Below, in pieces: positions 1 through 4,880 of a stretch of DNA of 5,438 nt. The notes under the pieces were generated by a model. That model had not been told where the DNA came from. It ran no database searches and saw nothing but the letters and a program-made list of their open reading frames with translations. Numbering within the stretch: the first letter of the stretch is position 1; each line of letters begins with the position of its first letter. The DNA comes from an uncultured Pseudomonadota bacterium. GTDB lineage: Bacteria; Pseudomonadota; Gammaproteobacteria; Burkholderiales; Methylophilaceae. Both the position numbers and the translations under genes were made by a program. Where the stretch lies: assembly GCA_903860085.1 (NCBI GenBank), contig CAIOPD010000153.1, forward strand, positions 1-5,438, given 5' to 3'.

Positions 1-23
1 AACTAGAACAAAATGAGATTTTA

Positions 24-467
24 ATGGAATTCTTGCTATTACTAAGAGAGCTGGTTAGAAGCTATCAAGCTTTTGAAAACTTCTCAACGCCGCATATTAA
101 ATCCATGAATTTAACCTCCCCACAATTCGATGTGATTGCGACATTGGCTAATCAGCCACCCATGACCTGCAAAGCATTAGGAGAAAAAACGTTAATTACT
201 AAAGGCACCTTGACGGGAATACTCGATCGCCTTGAAATTAAAAAAATAGTTGAGCGTATCAGCAATACTGAAGACGGCAGAAGTCAAAAAATTCAATTGA
301 CGACAAAGGGTCAGGAAGTCTTTTCATACGCCTTCCCAAGCCACATGAAATATCTTAAAACTGCATTTAATCAATTATCGCAAGAAGAAATGCTTAACCT
401 AACAAGCTCTCTTAAAAAGTTAAGAGATGCTATGGAAAAACTTACCCCCAACTTAAAGGAGCAATAA
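24..467 (+). CDS. MarR-family transcriptional regulator (start may lie left of the window)
   Basis: This is a winged helix-turn-helix DNA-binding regulator, cytoplasmic and expected to act as a dimer. From the ATG at 24 it has 147 residues. The DNA-binding core is clear: SPQFDVIATL at 32-41, the recognition helix around ITKGTLTGILDRLE at 58-71, and a wing at about 77-93 with the family's DGRS at 84-87. N- and C-terminal helices supply the dimer interface. The frame stays open to the left edge (base 3 onward, LEQNEIL before the Met), and only a weak GAG at 15-17 precedes ATG 24. The first helix would be short from this start, so the true start may be outside the window. The only visible cysteine is Cys49 in the HTH region, so an OhrR-type N-terminal sensor cysteine is not seen. 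The stop overlaps the next gene's ATG, so it probably regulates this operon, though its ligand is unknown. Confidence 0.9.
   Translation: MEFLLLLRELVRSYQAFENFSTPHIKSMNLTSPQFDVIATLANQPPMTCKALGEKTLITKGTLTGILDRLEIKKIVERISNTEDGRSQKIQLTTKGQEVFSYAFPSHMKYLKTAFNQLSQEEMLNLTSSLKKLRDAMEKLTPNLKEQ
456..461 (+). promoter_or_regulatory. Shine-Dalgarno site of the YceI gene
   Basis: AAGGAG lies 5 bases before the ATG at 467, inside the last codons of the MarR gene. It fixes the YceI start and, with the stop/start overlap TAATG, suggests translational coupling. Confidence 0.75.
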
Positions 468-1033
468 TGAAACGTAATATATTAGCAATTGGTTTAATGT
501 TAATGGCAGTTCAAGCTTCGGCTGCACCAGTGACTTACGTCATTGATGGCAATCACACACTGCCAAGATTCTCTTACAGTCACTTTGGTTATTCAACACA
601 GTTGAGTCGTTTTGATAAGACTTCAGGAAAGATTGTTCTAGATAAAGAAGCTAAGCAAGGTTCAGTGAATGTAACGATAGAAACAAACTCAGTCAATACT
701 GGCTATGCAACATTTAATGAGCATATTCAAGGTGCTGATTATTTTGATACCGCCAAATTCCAAACGGTCACTTTCATATCCAATAAATTTAACTTCAGTG
801 GCGATAAAATTAAATCAATTGATGGTGTATTGACGATTAAAGGGATTAGTAAAGATGTCACATTGGCGGTAACCTCATTCCTGTGTATGCCACACCCTAT
901 GGCTAAAAAAGAGGCTTGTGGTGTAAATGCGACTACTGTTGTTAAGCGTAGCGATTTCAATATGGGTAAACATGTACCCTATGTCAGTGATGAGGTCACA
1001 ATTGACATTCCAGTTGAAGCAGTCAAAGAATAA
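467..1033 (+). CDS. YceI-family periplasmic lipid-binding protein
   Basis: This is a secreted protein of 188 residues with a lipocalin-like beta-barrel; characterised family members bind polyisoprenoid-type ligands. Residues 1-19 form a signal peptide: Lys2-Arg3, a hydrophobic stretch, then an AXA site (Ala17-Ser18-Ala19), so it should be exported by Sec. The mature part follows the YceI pattern: YVIDGNHT near 24-31, FSYSHFGYS at 35-43, a strand with SVNT and then HIQGADYFDTAKFQTVTF at 86-103, and DGVLTIKGISKDVTL at 119-133. Length is normal for the family. Two cysteines, Cys140 and Cys151, flank a short loop and could form a disulfide in the periplasm. The gene overlaps the MarR stop by one base and sits 21 bases before the CDGSH gene. 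Its ligand cannot be read from sequence; the family call is secure and the function is not. Confidence 0.95.
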   Translation: MKRNILAIGLMLMAVQASAAPVTYVIDGNHTLPRFSYSHFGYSTQLSRFDKTSGKIVLDKEAKQGSVNVTIETNSVNTGYATFNEHIQGADYFDTAKFQTVTFISNKFNFSGDKIKSIDGVLTIKGISKDVTLAVTSFLCMPHPMAKKEACGVNATTVVKRSDFNMGKHVPYVSDEVTIDIPVEAVKE

Positions 1034-1054
1034 TTAACGTATAAGGATATTGAA

Positions 1055-1291
1055 ATGAAACCTGAAATCGCACAAAAAAGCCCGTATGCCGTAGAAGTGG
1101 AAAGTGGAAAGAGTTATTACTGGTGCTCTTGTGGCAAAAGCAAAAATCAACCATTTTGCGATGGCGCACATCAAGGGTCTGAATTTACACCCGTTGTATA
1201 TAATGCGACGGAAAAAAAGACCGTGTATTTTTGTGGCTGTAAGCAAAGCGCCAACCAGCCTTTATGTGATGGCGCGCACAGCAGTCTTTAA
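1055..1291 (+). CDS. CDGSH iron-sulfur domain protein with two motifs
   Basis: This 78-residue protein has two CDGSH-type [2Fe-2S] sites. Each follows C-x-C-x8-C-x3-H: Cys24, Cys26, Cys35, His39 (CDGAH at 35-39) and Cys60, Cys62, Cys71, His75 (CDGAH at 71-75). Known CDGSH proteins hold a redox-active, pH-labile cluster with three Cys and one His ligand. A two-motif protein of this size resembles the bacterial/mitochondrial type with tandem motifs in one chain. No signal peptide or membrane anchor is visible, so it is probably a soluble cytoplasmic protein. TAAGGA at 1042-1047 is a good ribosome site 7 bases before the ATG. It is the last gene of the MarR-YceI operon, followed by a hairpin terminator. 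Electron or cluster transfer is inferred from the family; the partner is unknown. Confidence 0.93.
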   Translation: MKPEIAQKSPYAVEVESGKSYYWCSCGKSKNQPFCDGAHQGSEFTPVVYNATEKKTVYFCGCKQSANQPLCDGAHSSL

Positions 1292-1339
1292 ATGTAGAGT
1301 ATGAATTTCATAGCATGAAATTAAACACAATTAGTGATT

Positions 1340-1364
1340 ATAAGGGCGGATTATCCGCCCTTAT
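1340..1364 (+). terminator. Hairpin terminator after the MarR-YceI-CDGSH operon
   Basis: ATAAGGGCGGA (1340-1350) pairs perfectly with TCCGCCCTTAT (1354-1364), giving an 11-bp stem with a 3-base loop. It lies 48 bases after the CDGSH stop. The following tract (TATCTATAGTT, allowing overlap with the stem) is T-rich but broken, so efficiency is uncertain. Confidence 0.7.
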
Positions 1365-1555
1365 CTATAGTTAAATTTATGGCTAGTAGATACATAAAAT
1401 GAATGTAAGCTTTGAGTAACAAGAGACGACACTGACTGACTGCTTTGGGAAGTATTCATATCAATTATTCCTACAGATTGCTTATAGGTTGGCGAATTGA
1501 TCTAACACTATAAGAAGTCGTATCAAGAAGTTTTCATTCATTCAATACACTAAAT

Positions 1556-1584
1556 TTAAAATATTACTAATCTTCAATTACAAT
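1556..1584 (+). promoter_or_regulatory. Candidate sigma70 promoter for the FlK-like thioesterase
   Basis: TTAAAA (1556-1561, 4 of 6 to TTGACA) and TACAAT (1579-1584, 5 of 6 to TATAAT) are separated by 17 bases. Transcription would start near 1591, leaving a leader of about 47 bases. The region is AT-rich, so a chance match is possible. Confidence 0.35.
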
Positions 1585-1637
1585 AAATAACGCGATAGCT
1601 CTATAGTTCCAGTGATGCCTTACGGGAGAAGTAAGAA

Positions 1638-2060
1638 ATGAAGGAAACGCTGAAAGCTGGTATTAGGTACGAGCACAAGTTTACAGTTCCGCATTCAAAA
1701 ACTGTCCCCGCACTCTATCCAGAATCAGAAGAGTTCATGGCTATGCCAGCAGTATTCGCTACTGGGTTTTTGGTGGGGTTTCTTGAGTGGGCCTGTATCA
1801 AGGCAATTAACCCGCATCTCGATTGGCCGCAGGAGCAAACAGTTGGGACCCATATAGACGTCAGTCACGAAGCACCAACGCCACCTGGATTAGAAATTAC
1901 TGCTACCGTTAAGTTGATTGCAGTTGAAGGAAAAAAACTTATATTTTCTGTTGAAGCTCACGATGGCATTGACCTAATATCTAAAGGCCGACATGAGCGA
2001 TTCGTTATCAACAAAGAAAAATTTGATGCGAAGGTGCTGGCCAAAATAAATAAACCATAA
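1638..2060 (+). CDS. FlK-like hotdog-fold acyl-CoA thioesterase
   Basis: This 140-residue protein closely resembles FlK, the fluoroacetyl-CoA thioesterase of Streptomyces cattleya, over its full length by my recollection of that sequence. Shared blocks include KTVPALYPES (21-30), VFATGFLVGFLEWAC (39-53), TPPGLEITAT (81-90), VEGKKL (96-101), SVEAHDGID (104-112) and KGRHERFVI (116-124). FlK's catalytic Thr42 and Glu50 align without gaps to Thr42 and Glu50 here. FlK Gly69 and His76 align to Gly70 and His77 after a one-residue insertion. FlK's gating Phe36 is Met36 here. It should be a cytoplasmic dimeric hotdog enzyme hydrolysing a small acyl-CoA, but specificity for a fluorinated substrate is not established. 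GGGAG at 1624-1628 lies 9 bases before the ATG. It is a single-gene unit, convergent with hflX. I see no fluorinase or other organofluorine gene nearby. Confidence 0.88.
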   Translation: MKETLKAGIRYEHKFTVPHSKTVPALYPESEEFMAMPAVFATGFLVGFLEWACIKAINPHLDWPQEQTVGTHIDVSHEAPTPPGLEITATVKLIAVEGKKLIFSVEAHDGIDLISKGRHERFVINKEKFDAKVLAKINKP

Positions 2061-2118
2061 CTTTGGCAGCTGACTGTGAGTTACGGGTTAAAGGTACAAA
2101 AATAGAAATATTCTAAAG

Positions 2119-3462
2119 TTAACTGGAAGGTGTTGGACTAAAGCGCAGGGTTAACTTTTCAACCACATTCGGCTCGCCACGGACCCTAAGTAAGCTGCCG
2201 TTATCATTAGAGTTTTCTTCAAGTACCTGGCAGCTAGCGTAAATCTCGCCACGCATTTGCTGTTCAGCCCAAGGCAGAAAAATCTCTGCTTCAACTAAGT
2301 CCTGCTGAAAAAATGTGACTATTTTCTGACGAAGTTTTGCAACCTCATCAGGGCGCCGAGCGCTCATTACAACACAGTCTGGATAGCGCGCTTTCAACCA
2401 GGCTTCTCGCTCAGATTGTGCTGCGGCGTCACCAACAAAGTCAATCTTATTGAATACGCGGATACGCGGTACGATGTTTGCACCAATATCCTCAAGCACT
2501 TCATCCGTCACCTCAAGTTGGCGTTCAAAACCAGGATCACTGGCATCAATGACATGAAGTAGGAGTGAAGCATCAAGGGCTTCTTCTAGCGTTGATTTAA
2601 ATGAAGCTACGAGGCCATGAGGCAAGTTCTTGATAAAACCAACGGTATCACTTACTAGCACACGTGGCACGCTCTCAGGATAAAGTGCGCGCACTGTTGT
2701 ATCTAGTGTTGCGAAGAGTTTATTGGCGACTAACACCTCACTGCCTGTCAAGGCGCGCATTAATGTAGACTTACCGGCATTGGTATAACCGACGAGCGCT
2801 ACAACGGCTAGTCCTTGCCGCTCTTGTCGACGGGCGCGTTGTGTTTTGCGCTCAACATCCATGGCAACAATTTCCTGTTGTAGTTCGGAGATGCGATCGC
2901 GAATCTTACGCCTATCTAACTCAGTGTGTGACTCGCCACCTCCACGCCCGCCTGCTCCGCTTCGTTGACGTCCTTGTGGCCCAGCAAGTTTAGCTGCCTC
3001 ACGCATCCGTGGCGCCATATAGCCTAAACGCGCAATCTCGACTTGGGCGCGTGCAGCACGAGATCGTGCATTGCGATGGAAAATTTCAAGGATCACCATG
3101 GTGCGATCCATCACCTCACAACCAACTTCTTTTTCTAGGTTACGCGCCTGCGATGGTGAGATCTCATGATCGATTAATACGGCATCTATCACGCGGCTAT
3201 CCACATGGTCACCATTGGCCACGAACTCTGATTCGTTATTAATGAATTCGCTGATTTCCTGACGCTTACCTGCACCAAGGTAGGCCGTGATATCAAATCC
3301 AGGGCGCTTCTGCACAAAAGTATGCACCACTACATAACCTAGAGTTTTTGCCAGCTCGCGTAATTCATTAAGAGAGGCTTCGAATTCAATATCTGTGACG
3401 TTTGGCAGTTGAACAGCGGCTACAACAGCGTATCTAGGTTGCTCTATAACTTCTTTTTGCAT
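2119..3462 (-). CDS. hflX: GTPase HflX, ribosome-associated
   Basis: HflX is a translational GTPase-superfamily protein that binds the 50S subunit and splits stalled ribosomes under stress. At 447 residues this one is slightly longer than the E. coli protein (426). The N-terminal HflX domain covers about 10-180 (YLGAGKRQEI at 61-70, LIDHEISPSQARNLE at 96-110, MDRTMVILEIF at 118-128). A glycine/arginine-rich linker follows (160-176), leading to LDRRKIRDRI at 182-191 and a coiled-coil stretch. The G domain has G1 GYTNAGKST (225-233), G2 around TLDTT (252-256), G3 DTVGFI (272-277), G4 NKID (338-341) and G5 SAR (367-369). The linker differs from the usual GPGETQLETDRR motif. ATG 3462 is the only sensible start: the frame meets a stop at 3493-3495 with no other ATG, GTG or TTG between. 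A strong Shine-Dalgarno is absent. It is not beside hfq, unlike hflX of many proteobacteria, so a second copy elsewhere is possible. Confidence 0.95.
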   Translation of the reverse strand: MQKEVIEQPRYAVVAAVQLPNVTDIEFEASLNELRELAKTLGYVVVHTFVQKRPGFDITAYLGAGKRQEISEFINNESEFVANGDHVDSRVIDAVLIDHEISPSQARNLEKEVGCEVMDRTMVILEIFHRNARSRAARAQVEIARLGYMAPRMREAAKLAGPQGRQRSGAGGRGGGESHTELDRRKIRDRISELQQEIVAMDVERKTQRARRQERQGLAVVALVGYTNAGKSTLMRALTGSEVLVANKLFATLDTTVRALYPESVPRVLVSDTVGFIKNLPHGLVASFKSTLEEALDASLLLHVIDASDPGFERQLEVTDEVLEDIGANIVPRIRVFNKIDFVGDAAAQSEREAWLKARYPDCVVMSARRPDEVAKLRQKIVTFFQQDLVEAEIFLPWAEQQMRGEIYASCQVLEENSNDNGSLLRVRGEPNVVEKLTLRFSPTPSS

Positions 3463-3520
3463 TAGGATATTGCATCTTTGTGATGATTGAGGTCAGATAG
3501 TAACTCAAAAGCAATAAGCA

Positions 3521-3550
3521 GCTACATGAAGTATGCATAGCATCTATAGT
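3521..3550 (+). promoter_or_regulatory. Weak candidate promoter for the UPF0158 gene
   Basis: TATAGT (3545-3550, 5 of 6 to TATAAT) is preceded 18 bases upstream by GCTACA (3521-3526, 3 of 6 to TTGACA). It lies in the 120-base divergent region shared with hflX. I could not find a convincing promoter for hflX on the other strand. Confidence 0.22.
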
Positions 3551-3582
3551 TTTAGCTAAACAACATTGCATTAAGGATCAGC

Positions 3583-4017
3583 ATGAGTAGCGTCAACTAC
3601 AACGAATTACGCAATGCCTTTGAATTTGTAAGCTCGGATTCTCCATCTGTACAAAATGCTTATATCTCCTTGGATAATGGAGAAATATTCTGGGTATCAA
3701 CAAGTGTTGAGCTGGAAGAGACGGTGCCAGACGACGTTACAACATCAACACGCTATCTAGCCATTCCACACAAGAATGAGCTGCAACTTGGGCAAAAGAT
3801 GGCGCTAGAATTTATAGACCGAGCGCTTCCAGATCACTACAACACCGTTGCTAGCTTTTTCCGTAAACGAGGCGCTTATAAGCGATTTAAGGAATTGCTC
3901 CAAGCGGAAGGTATGCTAGAGCCTTGGTTTGCATACGAGGCGAATGCCTGTGATGAGGAACTGCGTATCTGGTGTGATGACAACAATATTAAGCTGATAT
4001 ACACAACGGCACCTTAA
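3583..4017 (+). CDS. UPF0158-family protein of unknown function
   Basis: This acidic soluble protein of 144 residues matches the UPF0158 family pattern as I recall it. Key parts are ELRNAFEF (8-15), AYISLDNGEIFW (26-37), RYLAIPHK (57-64), the hallmark basic FFRKRGAYKRFKELL (92-106), WFAYEA (115-120) and LRIWCDDNNI (127-136). No signal peptide, membrane segment or catalytic motif is visible, and family function is not established. TAAGGA at 3572-3577 lies 5 bases before the ATG and supports this start. It is divergent from hflX across 120 bases and convergent with the zinc-ribbon gene, so it is probably a single-gene transcript. A shared regulatory region with hflX is possible but unproven. 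Confidence 0.85.
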   Translation: MSSVNYNELRNAFEFVSSDSPSVQNAYISLDNGEIFWVSTSVELEETVPDDVTTSTRYLAIPHKNELQLGQKMALEFIDRALPDHYNTVASFFRKRGAYKRFKELLQAEGMLEPWFAYEANACDEELRIWCDDNNIKLIYTTAP

Positions 4018-4185
4018 AAACTAAGACTATTCAAATCTAGAAATATTTACTACTTATGTCCATTAAAACAACCCATCGTTTTGTTAAAAAGTTTCGTCCT
4101 CGCCATGAGGTATACGGCGAGATGGAGCAAAGTAGATTATCGAGTGCGGTAGCTAAAATCTGATACAGGTTTTTGATGGCTAGCG

Positions 4186-4674
4186 TTATCGGTTAAGCCG
4201 GTGAAAACGTGTGCCGTGACATTTAGCACATGGTGGAATATGGCCAGGTTTGTAAAAGTGAAGCTGCGCTTGGCACTGGTCGCAAATTAAAGAGCCCAAA
4301 CCCACAATTTCACCGGTGTGATATTCAGCGTTGGCCGCTATTTGTTTAAGCTTGAGTAGCTCTAGCGTTGTTTTGTCTGTGGCCTCGGTAAATTTTTGCC
4401 ATAATTCGTTTTTGATTAGCTTTAAATCAAAGCCTAGCCAGTCTTTGAGCTCTTGGCCCGATTCATTCAAATGCTGCGCCGCGGCAATTAAATCACGCTT
4501 AATCCATTGCGCCATCTGTCTAAATTCGCTGGCGTCTTCTTCCAGTAAGGTATGCAGGCTTGTATCAGCTTGTTCGGACTTTTTTAGAAGCATGGCTAGT
4601 GACGATTCGTAGGCCCCTGAAACCTCATCTTGGCTGCCATTAAGTTTGTCTTTTGGTGTTTGGGTATGTGCCAT
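4186..4674 (-). CDS. DUF1451/YbeL-like zinc-ribbon protein
   Basis: This protein of 162 residues from ATG 4674 has a long, largely helical charged N-terminal part (about 1-115) and a C-terminal zinc ribbon. The ribbon ligands are Cys131-x2-Cys134 and Cys149-x2-Cys152. The stretch LWQKFTEATDKTTLE (91-105) and the YHTGEIVGLGSLIC segment (118-131) match E. coli YbeL (LWQELADITDKTQLEW, YHSGEVVGLGNLVC) as I remember it, which places it in the DUF1451 family. No signal or membrane segment is seen, so it is cytoplasmic. The function of the family is not known to me; the ribbon suggests nucleic-acid or protein binding, which is only inference. A GTG at 4683 is in frame but lies inside the Shine-Dalgarno, so ATG 4674 is preferred. 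It is transcribed divergently from the oxyR-like gene. Confidence 0.9.
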   Translation of the reverse strand: MAHTQTPKDKLNGSQDEVSGAYESSLAMLLKKSEQADTSLHTLLEEDASEFRQMAQWIKRDLIAAAQHLNESGQELKDWLGFDLKLIKNELWQKFTEATDKTTLELLKLKQIAANAEYHTGEIVGLGSLICDQCQAQLHFYKPGHIPPCAKCHGTRFHRLNR

Positions 4675-4678
4675 ATTA

Positions 4679-4686
4679 ACCACCTT
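4679..4686 (-). promoter_or_regulatory. Shine-Dalgarno site that decides the DUF1451 start
   Basis: On the minus strand this reads AAGGTGGT, 7 of 8 to the AAGGAGGT consensus, 4 bases before ATG 4674. The upstream in-frame GTG at 4683 is part of this site and so is unlikely to be the start. Confidence 0.65.
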
Positions 4687-4712
4687 TCTTTAAAGTTTGA
4701 TAACCTTTATTA

Positions 4713-4739
4713 ATCATACTACGAAACGATATGGAGCAA
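4713..4739 (-). promoter_or_regulatory. Candidate promoter for the DUF1451 gene
   Basis: On the minus strand, TTGCTC (4734-4739) and TATGAT (4713-4718, 5 of 6 to TATAAT) are 15 bases apart, which is short of the optimum. Transcription would begin near 4706, about 32 bases before ATG 4674. Confidence 0.3.
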
Positions 4740-4757
4740 TCTAAGTTTGCGACACGG

Positions 4758-4771
4758 AGCCTTTAAAGGCT
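4758..4771. repeat. Perfect 14-bp palindrome in the divergent region
   Basis: AGCCTTTAAAGGCT is its own reverse complement with no loop. It lies between the candidate DUF1451 promoter and the candidate oxyR promoter, and it lacks a T-tract, so it looks more like a protein-binding site than a terminator. Confidence 0.5.
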
Positions 4772-4784
4772 GTAATAAATAAAT

Positions 4785-4813
4785 CTATCACAAATTACTT
4801 TGATAGTTATAAT
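4785..4813 (+). promoter_or_regulatory. Candidate promoter of the oxyR-like gene
   Basis: A perfect TATAAT (4808-4813) follows CTATCA (4785-4790, 3 of 6 to TTGACA) by 17 bases. The weak -35 is what one expects of a regulated promoter. Transcription would begin near 4820, giving a leader of about 60 bases. The -35 hexamer is also one copy of the CTATCA/TGATAG repeat. Confidence 0.5.
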
Positions 4814-4848
4814 TGTGCATTAGTATTTTTTTGATAGGTTTTGACTAT
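4812..4848. promoter_or_regulatory. OxyR-type tandem operator overlapping the oxyR promoter
   Basis: The layout is ATTG-N7-GTAT-N7-ATAG-N7-CTAT, starting at 4812, 4823, 4834 and 4845. This matches the E. coli OxyR consensus ATAG-N7-CTAT-N7-ATAG-N7-CTAT in all spacings. The right dyad is perfect and extends to a 9-bp inverted repeat TTTTGATAG/CTATCAAAA (4829-4837 and 4845-4853). The left dyad keeps 6 of 8 core bases. The site begins in the -10 box and covers the predicted start, which would repress the gene. Confidence 0.6.
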
Positions 4849-4880
4849 CAAAATCAACAACAACCGTTAGGATAGTAGCC

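Larger units (their letters stand above)
1292..1637. other. Intergenic region of 346 bases
   Basis: It holds the operon terminator (1340-1364) and a candidate promoter for the thioesterase (1556-1584). The stretch 1365-1555 is AT-rich and shows only trivial short repeats (ACTGACTGACTG near 1430, TTCATTCATTCA near 1534). I see no tRNA, gene of credible length or insertion-sequence end in it. Confidence 0.6.

Noticed and set aside
739..960. Minus-strand reading frame of 73 codons inside the YceI gene
   Set aside because: It lies fully antisense to a well-recognised gene, and its translation resembles no family I know.
1034..1304. Reading frames on the minus strand (1034-1246) and in another plus frame (1104-1304) over the CDGSH gene
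   Set aside because: Both overlap the CDGSH protein, whose eight cluster ligands make that frame certain.
1361..1459. Minus-strand frame of 32 codons, Ser-rich, with AGGA upstream
   Set aside because: Its stop falls in the terminator stem, the AGGA is 9 bases from the ATG, and the peptide looks random.
1478..1506. TTGCTT-17-TCTAAC as a promoter for the thioesterase
   Set aside because: Only 3 of 6 and 4 of 6 matches; the pair at 1556-1584 is better and closer to the gene.
2061..2118. Terminator for the thioesterase
   Set aside because: I found no stable stem followed by a T-run in this short gap.
3009..3242. Plus-strand reading frame of 77 codons inside hflX
   Set aside because: It is antisense to the conserved N-terminal domain of HflX and arises from its codon bias.
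3532..3539. TATGCATA palindrome between hflX and the UPF0158 gene
   Set aside because: An 8-bp AT-rich palindrome is expected by chance and has no partner copy nearby.
4099..4121. CTCGCC/GGCGAG hairpin as a terminator between the convergent genes
   Set aside because: The 6-bp stem has an 11-base loop and no T-tract on either strand.
4331..4612. Plus-strand Ser/Cys-rich frame of 93 codons inside the DUF1451 gene
   Set aside because: The low-complexity translation is typical of an antisense shadow, and the minus-strand protein has a clear family match.
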